From an uncultured Gemmatimonadota bacterium (GTDB lineage Bacteria; Gemmatimonadota; Gemmatimonadetes; Gemmatimonadales; Gemmatimonadaceae), in the NCBI GenBank assembly GCA_946480295.1, contig CAMLIT010000082.1:1-20456 (forward strand): DNA of 20,456 bases, in the 5' to 3' direction. The notes below the pieces were generated by a model. The model did not search any database, was not told the DNA's origin, and saw nothing but the letters and a program-made list of their open reading frames with translations. Positions 1-8,581 of the stretch are shown in pieces (position 1 is the stretch's first letter; each line of letters opens with the position of its first letter). The position numbers and the translations under genes are program-made.

Positions 1-120
1 GCACCGCCCCCTTGGTTGGGGGGCGGGCGGGGGTCGGCGCGGCCGGGGGGGGGGAGCCCCGCGCCTGACGATGGACGTCCCGCGAGATCGGCCGTAGCTT
101 GGCCGCTGACCGGCACCGGC

Positions 121-148
121 CGGCTGCCGGCATCGATGCCGGCAGCCG
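121..148. promoter_or_regulatory. 28-bp perfect palindrome upstream of the GH109-like gene
   Basis: Two 14-base arms (CGGCTGCCGGCATC and its exact reverse complement) meet at a central ATCGAT with no mismatch and no spacer. The element ends 38 bases before the chosen start codon at 187. Position and symmetry fit an operator for a dimeric repressor or a cruciform/hairpin in the leader. The function is inference; the symmetry is read directly. Confidence 0.5.
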
Positions 149-186
149 CCGCCACGCGCGGCCCACCTCGACGAGGACAGATACCG

Positions 187-1578
187 ATGACGGACATCAG
201 CAGGCGCGACTTGCTGAAGGGCGCCGCGCTCGCCGGCGCGGCGGCGGTCGCCGGCGGCGCCTTCTCCCCCGTGCTCGCCGAGGCGGTGACCGCCGGGCGC
301 CACCCCGACCTCGCGCCGCCCCCGCCCGCGGGGCGCCGGACGATGAAGAACGTGCCCTTCGAGCGGCGCGACGTCGTGCGCTTCGGGATCGTCGGCACCG
401 GACTGCGCGGCCGCTCCGTGCTCTCGGAGCTCCTCGCCCTCGATGGCGTGCGCGTCACCGCCGTGTGCGACATCGTCGACGAGAAGGCGCAGCGGGCGGT
501 GAAGATGTGCACCGACGCCGGCCAGCCCGCCCCCGCGGTGATCGTCGCCGGCGATCACGGCTTCGAGCAGCTCGTCAGGCGCGACGACGTGGACTTCGTC
601 TACACGGCCACGCCGTGGGAATGGCACACGCCGGTGATGCTCGCGGCGATGGCGCACGGGAAGCACTGCGGGAGCGAGTGTCCGATCGGCACGACGCTCG
701 CCGAGCTCTGGTCGCTCGTGGACGCGAGCGAGGCGTCGCGGCGGCACTGCCTGCACCTCGAGAACTGCACCTACGGCGAGACGGAGATGCTCGTCAACCG
801 GCTCGTGCACGAGGGCGTGTTCGGCGAGGTGCTGCACGCCGAGGCGGCGTACCTGCACGACCTCCGCTCCATCCTCTTCGAGGATCGCGACGAAGGGTTG
901 TGGCGCCGCGCCTGGCACACGCGCGTGAACGCGAATCTGTACCCGACCCACGGCCTCGGTCCCGTCTCGTGGTACCTCGACATCAACGCCGGCGATCGGT
1001 ACGACTACCTCGTCTCCGTCGCCGGGCCGCACCGCGGGCTCGAGACGTACCGCGAGGCGACCGTCACCGACCACGCGAGCCCCAAGTGGCGCGAGCAGTA
1101 CGTCACGGGCGACCACAACACGTCCATCCTCAAGACGGTGCGCGGCCGGACGGTGATGCTGCAGCACGACGTCTGCAACCCGCGCCCGTACACGCGGCAC
1201 AATCGCGTCCAGGGGACGCGCGGCGCCTTCGAGGACTATCCGCCGCGCATCTACATCGACGGCCAGGCGGGGGGCGAGGCCTGGGCGCCGATCGACGCGT
1301 GGAAGGCGAAGTACACCCACCCGCTCTGGGCCAACATCGGCGAGCTCGCGCGGAAGAAGGGCGGCCACGGCGGCATGGACTTCGTCATGGCCTACCGCCT
1401 CGTGCAGACCATCCGCGAAGGGCTGCCGCCGGACTACGACGTCTACGACGCCGCGACGTGGAGCGCGCCCTTCCCGCTCTCGGAGATCTCGCTCGCGCAG
1501 GGATCGGCGCCGGTGAAGTTCCCGGACTTCACGCGCGGCGAGTTCGCCACCGCGCGCACGCCGGCGGCGGGCGGCTGA
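187..1578 (+). CDS. Tat-exported Gfo/Idh/MocA family protein, GH109-like
   Basis: Predicted 463-residue NAD-dependent protein. It opens with a twin-arginine signal (SRRDLLK, residues 5-11) and a hydrophobic Ala/Gly stretch to about residue 31, so export by Tat is likely. A Rossmann fold follows, with GTGLRG at 70-75. ECPIGTT (164-170), NCTYGE (193-198) and the segment around PTHGLG (253-258) resemble glycoside hydrolase family 109, the NAD-dependent alpha-N-acetylgalactosaminidases; ordinary Gfo/Idh/MocA dehydrogenases are the alternative. The ATG at 187 was chosen because it starts exactly at the Tat signal and has a GAGGA-type ribosome site just upstream; the same frame is open back to 16 but encodes low-complexity sequence. 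It stands alone, convergent with the cupin gene. Substrate specificity is inferred from family resemblance only. Confidence 0.87.
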   Translation: MTDISRRDLLKGAALAGAAAVAGGAFSPVLAEAVTAGRHPDLAPPPPAGRRTMKNVPFERRDVVRFGIVGTGLRGRSVLSELLALDGVRVTAVCDIVDEKAQRAVKMCTDAGQPAPAVIVAGDHGFEQLVRRDDVDFVYTATPWEWHTPVMLAAMAHGKHCGSECPIGTTLAELWSLVDASEASRRHCLHLENCTYGETEMLVNRLVHEGVFGEVLHAEAAYLHDLRSILFEDRDEGLWRRAWHTRVNANLYPTHGLGPVSWYLDINAGDRYDYLVSVAGPHRGLETYREATVTDHASPKWREQYVTGDHNTSILKTVRGRTVMLQHDVCNPRPYTRHNRVQGTRGAFEDYPPRIYIDGQAGGEAWAPIDAWKAKYTHPLWANIGELARKKGGHGGMDFVMAYRLVQTIREGLPPDYDVYDAATWSAPFPLSEISLAQGSAPVKFPDFTRGEFATARTPAAGG

Positions 1579-1604
1579 CGGTTCGACACCTCGTCACGAC
1601 GCGC

Positions 1605-1650
1605 GGGGAGCGCCCGAGGGCCGAGGCCCCCGGACGCTCCCCGTCGTTTC
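1605..1650. terminator. Probable bidirectional terminator between convergent genes
   Basis: Arms GGGGAGCG (1605-1612) and CGCTCCCC (1635-1642) are perfectly complementary and enclose a smaller GGGC/GCCC hairpin. A short T-containing run (GTCGTTTC) follows on the plus strand. It lies between the stops of the GH109-like gene and the cupin gene and could serve both. Confidence 0.6.
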
Positions 1651-1666
1651 TCGCGCCTCTCTTCGC

Positions 1667-2161
1667 TCAGCGCTTTCCCTGCTTCTGCGGATCGTCCGCC
1701 GCGTTCACGTACGTCATCGCGAACGGCCCCTGCGCGCGGATGCTCAGCACCGTCGCGCCGCGCGCGATGGCGTAGTGATGCATCTTCGGCGGGATGGTGC
1801 CCGTGTCCCCCGGCGTCATCTTCATCGTCTTGCTCTCGTCGATGGTATCGCCCATGCCGACGAGGAAGGTGCCGCTGCGGATGCGCACGTGCTCGGCCGT
1901 CGGGTGGAAGTGCGGCGGGATGCGGTAGCCCGAGGGGAACGAGAAGCGGACGACGAACTCGCCGCTCTTCGACGGATCGCCGCTCTCGACGGCCATCCGC
2001 GCCCCCGCCGGAAAGACGGCCGGCGCCGGCCCCCACGTCAGCGCCTTCGAGACCCGCGCGCTCCCCGATTGCCGCGTCTGCGCGCTCGCGACGGAAGCGA
2101 CCGTCGCCAGTGCCGTCGCGATCACGACAATCGTCGTCACCTGCTTGAACGTCGAACGCAT
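1667..2161 (-). CDS. Exported cupin-domain protein
   Basis: Predicted 164 residues. An N-terminal hydrophobic segment (about 8-25) ends in ASA before Gln28, a plausible signal peptidase I site, so the protein is probably periplasmic or secreted. Cupin motif 1 is complete: Gly78, His84-x-His86, Glu90 and Gly97, which would bind a divalent metal. Motif 2 is in the later part (PGDTGTIPP, then His128-His129). The size suits a single-domain cupin of the kind annotated as cupin_2 or ChrR-like. It lies 34 bases downstream of the VOC gene on the same strand, so the two are probably cotranscribed. Substrate unknown; cupins range from dioxygenases to simple ligand binders. Confidence 0.85.
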   Translation of the reverse strand: MRSTFKQVTTIVVIATALATVASVASAQTRQSGSARVSKALTWGPAPAVFPAGARMAVESGDPSKSGEFVVRFSFPSGYRIPPHFHPTAEHVRIRSGTFLVGMGDTIDESKTMKMTPGDTGTIPPKMHHYAIARGATVLSIRAQGPFAMTYVNAADDPQKQGKR

Positions 2162-2195
2162 ACGACCTCCTGGTGGAGAGAGGGTGGAACAACGG

Positions 2196-2606
2196 TCATG
2201 CGATCGTGCACAGCTCCCACTCGATCCCGTCGGGATCGCGGAACGCGAGGTACTCCGCTCGCCGTGCGGCGTCGTGCTTCACGCCGGAGTGGGCGATGCC
2301 CGCGCCGGTGAGCGCACTCGCCACGCGCCGCAGCTCGGCGCCGTCCGCGCACCCGAGCGCGATCGCGCGGAGGCCGGCGCGCTCCGGTCCGCCGGCATCG
2401 TCAGGCACCCCGTCGTCCGGATGCGCGTGCACGGCGATCGTGCTGTCCCCCGCGCGGAAGACGAACTGCGCATCCTCGTCGAGCAGCACGGGGAAGCCCA
2501 GCCTGACGAGATAGAACACACGGGCCCGTGCGAGGTCGGTCGTGCCGAGCCGCGCGTGGCGAAGGCCCGTGGTGCGGATCCCGATGCTCTCGGCGGTCGT
2601 CGTCAT
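2196..2606 (-). CDS. VOC family (glyoxalase/bleomycin-resistance fold) protein
   Basis: Predicted 136 residues covering one full VOC domain. Visible hallmarks are the opening strand with HARLGTTDLARA (17-28), the helix FYLVRLGF (31-38), the central HAH motif near residue 60 and the closing FRDPDGIEWEL (122-132), whose Glu is a usual metal ligand. Members are metal-dependent lyases, dioxygenases or drug-binding proteins; nothing here fixes the substrate. The ATG at 2606 has an AGGAG ribosome site seven bases upstream. It is the first gene of a probable two-gene unit with the cupin gene and is divergent from the kinase regulator. Confidence 0.87.
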   Translation of the reverse strand: MTTTAESIGIRTTGLRHARLGTTDLARARVFYLVRLGFPVLLDEDAQFVFRAGDSTIAVHAHPDDGVPDDAGGPERAGLRAIALGCADGAELRRVASALTGAGIAHSGVKHDAARRAEYLAFRDPDGIEWELCTIA

Positions 2607-2666
2607 TGGCGGCTCCTGGCTGCGGCTCCCGGCGGCGGATCACATCGGCGGCGCATGGCGCCTGGC

Positions 2667-2695
2667 TTGCTGCCCCTCACGTCGGCGCCTAGTAT
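2667..2695 (+). promoter_or_regulatory. Sigma-70-type promoter of the BTAD-kinase gene
   Basis: TTGCTG (2667-2672) and TAGTAT (2690-2695) are separated by exactly 17 bases, a good housekeeping promoter. Transcription would begin near 2702. The in-frame ATG at 2694 lies inside the -10 box and therefore cannot be the start, which supports the GTG at 2754. Confidence 0.6.
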
Positions 2696-2753
2696 GGGGC
2701 ACCGATCTCACCTCGATCTCACCTGCGGGCCGAGTCGATACGCGGGGGCGAAC

Positions 2754-5700
2754 GTGCTGCGCCTCAGGACGCTGGGCGGGCTGTCTCTCGAGAACGACGG
2801 CGCCGGACGTTTGGGGGCGGCCGCGACCCAGCGGCGCCGCCTCGTCCTGCTCGCGATCCTCGCGCTCGCCGGCGAGCGTGGCGCCAGCCGCGATCAGTTG
2901 ATCGGGCTGCTCTGGCCGGAGATCGACGAGGCCCGCGCGCGATCGGCGCTGTCGCAGGCCCTCTACGCGCTCAGGCAGTCGACGCGGCGCGCGGAGCTCG
3001 TGACCGGCTACGACCGCCTCCGGCTCGATGCCGGCGTCGTCACCTGCGACGCGACCGAGTTCCAGGAGGCGCTCTCGCACGGCGACGTCGCGCGCGCCGC
3101 GAACCTGTACACGGGCGCATTCCTCGACGGCGTGCACCTCTCCGACGCGCCCGAGTTCGAGCGCTGGGTCGACGGCGTGCGGCTCCGGCTCGGCCAGGCG
3201 GCCGAACGCGCCATCGAGCAGCTCGCCGTGGCGGCGGAGGAACGGACGGACTACGCGGCGGCCGCCGACTGGTGGCGCCGCCTCACCGCGATCGACCCGT
3301 TGAAGACCCGCGCCGTGCTCGGGCTCATGAGCGCGCTCGCCGGTGCCGGCGACCGCGCGGCGGCGCTCCGGCAGGCCGACCACTACGCCGCCCTCGCGCG
3401 CGAGGACCTCGACGCCGAGCCGAGCGCGGCGGTCGTGGACTACGCCTCCTCGCTGCGCGCCGCCGGCGACCAGCACGTCGTCGACCGCTATCGCGTCGAG
3501 CGCGAGATCGGCCGCGGCGGCATGGCCATCGTCTACCTCGCCCGCGACGTCAGGCACGATCGGCTCGTCGCGCTGAAGATGCTCCGCACCGACGTCGGCG
3601 CGGCGCTCGGGCGCGAACGGCTGGAGCGCGAGATCCGCATCACGGCGCGCCTCCAGCATCCGCACATCCTCCCCCTCCACGACTCGGGAGAGTGGAGCGG
3701 GAATCTCTACTTCGTCATGCCCTTCGTCGACGGCGAATCGCTGCGCGCGCGCCTCGACCGCGAGCGGCAGCTCCCGATCGGCGACGCGCTCGCCATCGCC
3801 GCCGAGGTGGCCGAGGCGCTCGATCATGCGCACCGCCACGGCATCCTGCACCAGGACGTGAAGCCGGAGAACATCCTGCTCGCCGAGCGGCATGCGATCG
3901 TCGCCGACTTCGGCATCGCGCGCATCGTGTCGGAGGCTCTCGATCCCGATCGCACGAGGAGCGGTCCGATCCACGGCACACCCGCGTACATGGCGCCCGA
4001 GCAGGGCAGCAGCCAGAACGGCGTGGGCCCCGCCTCCGACGTGTTCGCGCTCGGCTGCGTCCTCTTCGAGATGCTCACCGGCCGGCCGCCGTGGATCGGC
4101 GCCCGCGCGCCGGTGCTCGTCGCCCGCCGCGGGAACGAGCCCCCGCCCCCGCTGCGGCGCCTCCGACCGGACGCGCCCTCGTGGCTCGACGAGTTGCTGC
4201 AGCGGATGCTCGCCCTCGATCCGACGCGCCGTCCCACGCCGGCGAGCGAGATCGTGCGCCTGCTCACCGCCGGCGCGAGCCCACCGCCCTCCAACCTGCC
4301 GGTGGCGGGCGACGAGATGATCGGCCGCGAGGACGAGCTGCGAGCCGGCGGCGCGCTGCTCGACCGCCGCGACGTCGCCGTGCTCACGCTCACCGGCGCC
4401 GGCGGCACCGGCAAGACGCGGCTCGCCCTCGAGATGGCGCGTGCGGCCGCGGCGCACTTCGAGCGCGTCTTCTTCGTGGACCTCTCGGCAGCGCGCGATC
4501 GCGACGCCGTCCTCCCCGCCATCGCCGCGGCGACCGGCGTCGAGCGACGGGACGAGCGCGACCTGCTCGACGCACTCGCGTCCACCCTCGCCGGCCGCCG
4601 CGTGCTGCTCGTCCTCGACAACTTCGAGCAGGTGGTGAGCGCCGCGCCCATGCTCACGCGACTCGTCGCCGCCGCGCCCACGCTCAAGCTCCTCGTCACG
4701 AGCCGCATGCGCCTCGGCATCCGCGCCGAGCACGAGTTCTTCGTCGCGCCCCTCTCGCTCCCCGAGGCGGACAGCGCGCCGGCGGCGCTGCGCACCAATC
4801 CGGCCGTTCGCCTCTTCCTCCGCCGTGCAGTGGCCGGCAATCCGGCGCTCACCGTCGACGACGAGGCGGTGCGCGCCGCCGCTCGGATCTGCGCGCGCCT
4901 GGACGGCCTCCCGCTCGCCATCGAGCTGGCGGCGGCGCGCTGCCGCCTCCTCTCCCCGCGCACCGTCGCCGCGCGCCTCGACGCGGGCTTCGATCTCGTC
5001 TCGGGCGGCGGCCGCGACCTCCCCGAGCGCCACCAGACGATTCGTCAGGCGGTGGCGTGGAGCCTCGAGCTGCTCGACGCCGACGCGCTCCGCGCCTTCG
5101 GGCGCTGCGCGGTCTTCGCCCGCGGCTGTACGCTCGCCGCCGCCGAGGCGGTCTGCGGCGACGGCGGGTCCGGGCGCCCCGTGATCGACGCGATCGGCGC
5201 GCTGGTCGATGCGAGTCTTCTCATGCGCGACCCGCCGCTGCACGACGACGAGCCGCGGCTGCGCATGCTGCAGACCGTGCGCGAGCTCGCCCTCGAGACC
5301 CTCGCCGCCGATCCGGCGGCGGACGCGGTGGCGGATCGGCACGCGCGGTGGTATCGCGGCCTCGCCACCTCCCTCGCGCCGGCGCTGACGGGCGAGGCGC
5401 AGCACGAAGCGCTGCGTACGCTCGCGGCCGAGCACGCGAACCTCGAGGTCGGGATCGAGCGGGTGCTGGCGCGCGGCGACGCGGAAGCATCGCTCGCCTA
5501 CGGCGCGGCGCTCTGGCGTTACTGGCTCGTGCGCGGCCATCTCGCCGAGGGGCGGTCGTGGCTCGCGCGCATCCTCGCCCTGCCGACGGCGGGCGACCCG
5601 CGCCTCGACGCACTCCGCGCCGACGCGATGACCGGCGCCGCCCACCTCGCGCAGAACACGGGCGCCGTGGACCAGGCGGCGGAGCAGTTCGAGGCCGTGC

Positions 5701-6506
5701 TCCGGATCCGCCGCCGCCGGGGCGATACCGCTGGCGTCGCCCGCACGCTGGCGGACCTCGGCTGGATCGCCTGGCGGCGCTGCGACTTCCCCGAGGCACG
5801 CCGCCTCTCCACCGAGTGCCTCGCCCTCGCCGAACAGCTCGGCGAGACGCGCGTCGCCGCGCTGGCGCTCACGAACCTCGGCGCGGCCGCGCTCTTCGAG
5901 GGCCGCTTCGACGATGCCTGCGCGGCGTTCCGGCGCAGCGCGGAGCTCCGGGCCCGTGTCGCCGACCAGCGCGGCGTCGCGTTCGTCGACGCGTTCCTCG
6001 GCTGGACGATGTGCCGGGCCGGCGAGCTCGCCCACGCGCGCGACCGGCTCGAGCGCGCCGAGGCGACGCTTCGGCAGCTCGGCGACGAGCGGCTCCTCTA
6101 CTTCGCCCGCGACGCGAGAGCCGAGGTGCACCTGCGGGCGAACGAGGCGGCGACCGCGGCGGCGATCCTCGAGATCGATTCCATCGCCGGCGTCCGCCGC
6201 TTCGGGGATCGCTGGAGCGTGGCGCACGGCCTCGCCCTCGCGAGCTGGGCAACCCGGCTCCTCGGCCGGCCCGAGCAGGCCGCCGACTTCGCGCGGGAGA
6301 GCCTCGAGCTCCGCCGCGCCGAGGGCGACCGCTGGGGCGAGGCCGAATCGCTCGCCCTCCTCGCCGCGATCGCCCGCCAGCGCGGCGACGAGCCGGCGGC
6401 CGTCGCCCTGCTGCGGCAGAGCGCCGCCATCCGTCGCGCCATCGGCGACATGGCCGGCGTGGCGGAGTGCGACGCCGAGCTCCAGCAGCTCGCGGCCCCG
6501 GCATGA
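2754..6506 (+). CDS. BTAD - Ser/Thr kinase - STAND ATPase - TPR regulator
   Basis: Predicted 1250 residues. Modules in order: an AfsR/SARP-type winged helix (LRLRTLGGL, residues 2-10) plus BTAD helical region to about 235; a Ser/Thr kinase (about 246-515) with glycine loop GRGG (253-256), Lys275, HQD at 366-368, DFG at 385-387 and GTPAYMAPEQ; a STAND/NB-ARC-like ATPase with Walker A GAGGTGKT (548-555) and Walker B VLLVLDNFEQ (Asp622); and TPR-like helices from about 945 to the end. The kinase has HQD where most have HRD, so it is a non-RD kinase, but the catalytic Asp and Lys are present. The architecture recalls PknK (kinase + ATPase + LuxR helix-turn-helix) and AfsR (SARP + BTAD + ATPase + TPR), combined in one chain. 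The GTG start fits the family N-terminus and the promoter. The target is unknown. Confidence 0.9.
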   Translation: MLRLRTLGGLSLENDGAGRLGAAATQRRRLVLLAILALAGERGASRDQLIGLLWPEIDEARARSALSQALYALRQSTRRAELVTGYDRLRLDAGVVTCDATEFQEALSHGDVARAANLYTGAFLDGVHLSDAPEFERWVDGVRLRLGQAAERAIEQLAVAAEERTDYAAAADWWRRLTAIDPLKTRAVLGLMSALAGAGDRAAALRQADHYAALAREDLDAEPSAAVVDYASSLRAAGDQHVVDRYRVEREIGRGGMAIVYLARDVRHDRLVALKMLRTDVGAALGRERLEREIRITARLQHPHILPLHDSGEWSGNLYFVMPFVDGESLRARLDRERQLPIGDALAIAAEVAEALDHAHRHGILHQDVKPENILLAERHAIVADFGIARIVSEALDPDRTRSGPIHGTPAYMAPEQGSSQNGVGPASDVFALGCVLFEMLTGRPPWIGARAPVLVARRGNEPPPPLRRLRPDAPSWLDELLQRMLALDPTRRPTPASEIVRLLTAGASPPPSNLPVAGDEMIGREDELRAGGALLDRRDVAVLTLTGAGGTGKTRLALEMARAAAAHFERVFFVDLSAARDRDAVLPAIAAATGVERRDERDLLDALASTLAGRRVLLVLDNFEQVVSAAPMLTRLVAAAPTLKLLVTSRMRLGIRAEHEFFVAPLSLPEADSAPAALRTNPAVRLFLRRAVAGNPALTVDDEAVRAAARICARLDGLPLAIELAAARCRLLSPRTVAARLDAGFDLVSGGGRDLPERHQTIRQAVAWSLELLDADALRAFGRCAVFARGCTLAAAEAVCGDGGSGRPVIDAIGALVDASLLMRDPPLHDDEPRLRMLQTVRELALETLAADPAADAVADRHARWYRGLATSLAPALTGEAQHEALRTLAAEHANLEVGIERVLARGDAEASLAYGAALWRYWLVRGHLAEGRSWLARILALPTAGDPRLDALRADAMTGAAHLAQNTGAVDQAAEQFEAVLRIRRRRGDTAGVARTLADLGWIAWRRCDFPEARRLSTECLALAEQLGETRVAALALTNLGAAALFEGRFDDACAAFRRSAELRARVADQRGVAFVDAFLGWTMCRAGELAHARDRLERAEATLRQLGDERLLYFARDARAEVHLRANEAATAAAILEIDSIAGVRRFGDRWSVAHGLALASWATRLLGRPEQAADFARESLELRRAEGDRWGEAESLALLAAIARQRGDEPAAVALLRQSAAIRRAIGDMAGVAECDAELQQLAAPA

Positions 6507-7120
6507 CCGAGCCCGCGGAGCGGCTGCGCGAGCAGTTCGGCGAGATCGACATCTACCTGTTCGACCAGCTGCTGCGCGGGCGCATCGTCCACGGCGCGCG
6601 CGTCCTCGACGCCGGCTGCGGCTCGGGACGCAACCTCGTCTACCTCATGCGCGAGGGCTTCGAGGTGTGGGGTGTCGACGCGCGCGCCGAGGCGATCGAC
6701 GAGGTCCGCGCGGTGGCCCGGCGCCTCGCGCCCCGCCTCGCGCCCGCCCACTTCCGCGTGGAGGCCGTGGAGGCGATGTCGCACGCCGACGCCTCGATGG
6801 ATGTCGTGATCTCCAGCGCCGTGCTGCACTTCGCGCGCGACGAGCCGCACTGGCTGGCGATGGTGCGCGAGATGTGGCGCGTGCTCGCCCCCGGCGGCCT
6901 CCTCTTCGCGCGGCTGGCGACCACCGTCGGCCAGCCCGCGCTGCAGCCGTTAGGCGGCGGGCGCTACGTGATGCCCGACGGCCACACGCGCTTCCTCGTC
7001 GACCACGAGCGCCTGGCGGAGGTGACCCGCCAGCTCGGCGGGACGCTGCTCGATCCGCTGCGGAGCAGCGTCGTGCACGAGCGGCGGTCGATGGGGACGT
7101 GGGTCGTGCGGAAGGGCTGA
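6503..7120 (+). CDS. Class I SAM-dependent methyltransferase
   Basis: Predicted 205 residues. Motif I is VLDAGCGSG (34-42), followed by the acidic end of strand two (VWGVDA, 55-60) and the post-motif strand VVISSAVLHF; MWRVLAPGGLLFARL is the usual later strand/loop. This is a Methyltransf_11/25-like domain; the methyl acceptor cannot be read. The ATG overlaps the stop of the kinase regulator as ATGA, so translation is probably coupled and the two proteins are likely to be made together. No signal peptide or membrane segment. Confidence 0.88.
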   Translation: MTEPAERLREQFGEIDIYLFDQLLRGRIVHGARVLDAGCGSGRNLVYLMREGFEVWGVDARAEAIDEVRAVARRLAPRLAPAHFRVEAVEAMSHADASMDVVISSAVLHFARDEPHWLAMVREMWRVLAPGGLLFARLATTVGQPALQPLGGGRYVMPDGHTRFLVDHERLAEVTRQLGGTLLDPLRSSVVHERRSMGTWVVRKG

Positions 7121-7122
7121 CC

Positions 7123-7140
7123 CGCCGCGGCGTCGCGGCG
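7123..7140. terminator. GC hairpin between convergent genes
   Basis: CGCCGCG (7123-7129) and CGCGGCG (7134-7140) form a perfect seven-pair stem with a four-base loop. It lies between the methyltransferase stop (7120) and the ferric-reductase-like stop (7158). There is no T run, so intrinsic termination is only plausible. Confidence 0.4.
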
Positions 7141-7157
7141 AGGGCAGGACGCGCGCC

Positions 7158-8489
7158 TCACCGCAGGTGGAAGAGCTCCTGGTGGAACGCGCTGCCCGGC
7201 AGCCCGGCGTGCAGGAAGTCCTTCCGCAGCTCGTCGCCGAAGTCCACCGGTCCGCAGAACCAGACGTCCGCGTCCTTCCAGTCGGGCACGCGCTCGCGGA
7301 TGCCCTCCGCGTTCAACCGGCCGTTCTCCGACGATACCCAGACGTGCAGCGCGACCCCCGCCGCCTGTGCGAGCGCGCGCAACCGCCGGACCTCCTCCAC
7401 GTCGCGGGCGGCCGTGGCGTGGAACAGGTCGATGATCTTCCCGTCCGGATGCGACGCCAGCTCCTGCATGCGCGAGATGAACGGGGTGACGCCGATGCCG
7501 GCGCTCACCCAGATCTGGCGCTCGTGCGGGCCGCGGAAGGTGAAGCGTCCGTACGGTCCTTCGACCGTCACCAGCGAGCCGACGGCGAGCGTCTTCGGCA
7601 GGGTGCGCGTGTAGTCGCCGAGCCCCTTGATGAGGAACACGAGCCGGCCGTCGTCCTTCCACGTCGACGAGATCGTGAACGGGTGCGGCTCCTCGTCGTC
7701 CTCGAAGCTCACGAACGCGAACTGGCCCGGCTCGTGGCCGGGCCAGCGATCCTTCAGGCAGACGCTCACGCCGAGGATCCGGCCGTCCTGGTGCGCCGTG
7801 AGCGACTCGAGCGCCCCCACCGCCTGGCGCGTCCTCCCCACGCGCTTGAACAGGATGAAGACCGACGCGGCCGTCCCCGCCGCGAGCAGCGCCACGAGCA
7901 CCCACGCGACCGGCTGCGTCCAGTACGCCGTCTTCAGCAGCACCACTGCGTGGAAGACGAGGACGAGGAAGACGATCGCCAGCAGCCGGTGCGTCCTGAG
8001 GAACCAGCGGTACGGAAACCACTTCGCGAGCGCGAGGACGATGAGGATCACCGCGGCGTAGAAGCACCACTGGCCGAGCGAGCGCGCCGGCCCCTGGAGC
8101 ATCCGCATGATGCCCGCGCCCTGCGGCGCGCGCCGCGTCGCTCCCTCGCGTGCCGGCGCCGTCATCAGCCCGAGCGCGACCAGCCAGCCCGGTGCCTTGA
8201 TCCACAACCAGTGCGCGACGACCATGACCAGCGCCGCGATGCCGAGCCACTTGTGCAGCCGGTAGCTCTTGTCGAGCCCTCCGACGTGCGGCTCGAGCGC
8301 CACCGAGCGCAGCGCGAGCAGCAGCGCCACGCTCATCACCCCCATGGCCACGATGCCCGTGTAGTTGATGAACGCGAGCTGCGTCTGCTTGAAGGGGCGC
8401 GTGCCCCACAGCACCGGGTCCGCCGCGATCCAGAGCAGCGTGAGCCCGACGCACAGCACCCAGAAGATGATCCTGATGCGTGTCGTCAC
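7158..8489 (-). CDS. Ferric-reductase-like transmembrane flavohaem oxidoreductase
   Basis: Predicted 443 residues. The first ~220 residues form about six membrane helices; His79, His93, His157 and His170 are spaced as the bis-haem ligands of the ferric reductase/NADPH oxidase family. The C-terminal half is a ferredoxin-reductase-type domain: HPFTISS (259-265) for FAD, GPYGRF for the flavin phosphate, GIGVTPF (321-327) and FCGP for NAD(P)H. It should move electrons from cytosolic NAD(P)H across the membrane to iron or oxygen. The start is a GTG at 8489 with only a weak ribosome site. It is on the same strand as the ankyrin gene 92 bases upstream. The electron acceptor is inferred from the family; no specificity residue decides between Fe(III) and O2. 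Confidence 0.9.
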   Translation of the reverse strand: MTTRIRIIFWVLCVGLTLLWIAADPVLWGTRPFKQTQLAFINYTGIVAMGVMSVALLLALRSVALEPHVGGLDKSYRLHKWLGIAALVMVVAHWLWIKAPGWLVALGLMTAPAREGATRRAPQGAGIMRMLQGPARSLGQWCFYAAVILIVLALAKWFPYRWFLRTHRLLAIVFLVLVFHAVVLLKTAYWTQPVAWVLVALLAAGTAASVFILFKRVGRTRQAVGALESLTAHQDGRILGVSVCLKDRWPGHEPGQFAFVSFEDDEEPHPFTISSTWKDDGRLVFLIKGLGDYTRTLPKTLAVGSLVTVEGPYGRFTFRGPHERQIWVSAGIGVTPFISRMQELASHPDGKIIDLFHATAARDVEEVRRLRALAQAAGVALHVWVSSENGRLNAEGIRERVPDWKDADVWFCGPVDFGDELRKDFLHAGLPGSAFHQELFHLR

Positions 8490-8581
8490 CGTTCAGCCCA
8501 GGCAGGACGTTCGTCGGGTGGGGGGGGTGCGGATGGGCGGGTGCAAGAGATGTGCGCGTCCGCTCCCCCCCGCCCCTGGGC

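Noticed and set aside
2694..2753. In-frame ATG at 2694 as start of the BTAD-kinase gene
   Set aside because: It lies within the predicted -10 box (2690-2695), upstream of the expected transcription start; the family N-terminus begins at the GTG at 2754.
2640..6227. Minus-strand open frame of about 1195 codons opposite the kinase regulator
   Set aside because: It is the antisense shadow of a gene with clear kinase, Walker and TPR motifs; its own translation is Arg/Glu/Gly-rich low complexity with no domain.
3272..6502. Plus-strand frame open upstream of the methyltransferase
   Set aside because: Only the part from 6503 has methyltransferase motifs; the earlier part is an out-of-frame, Arg-rich reading of the kinase gene.
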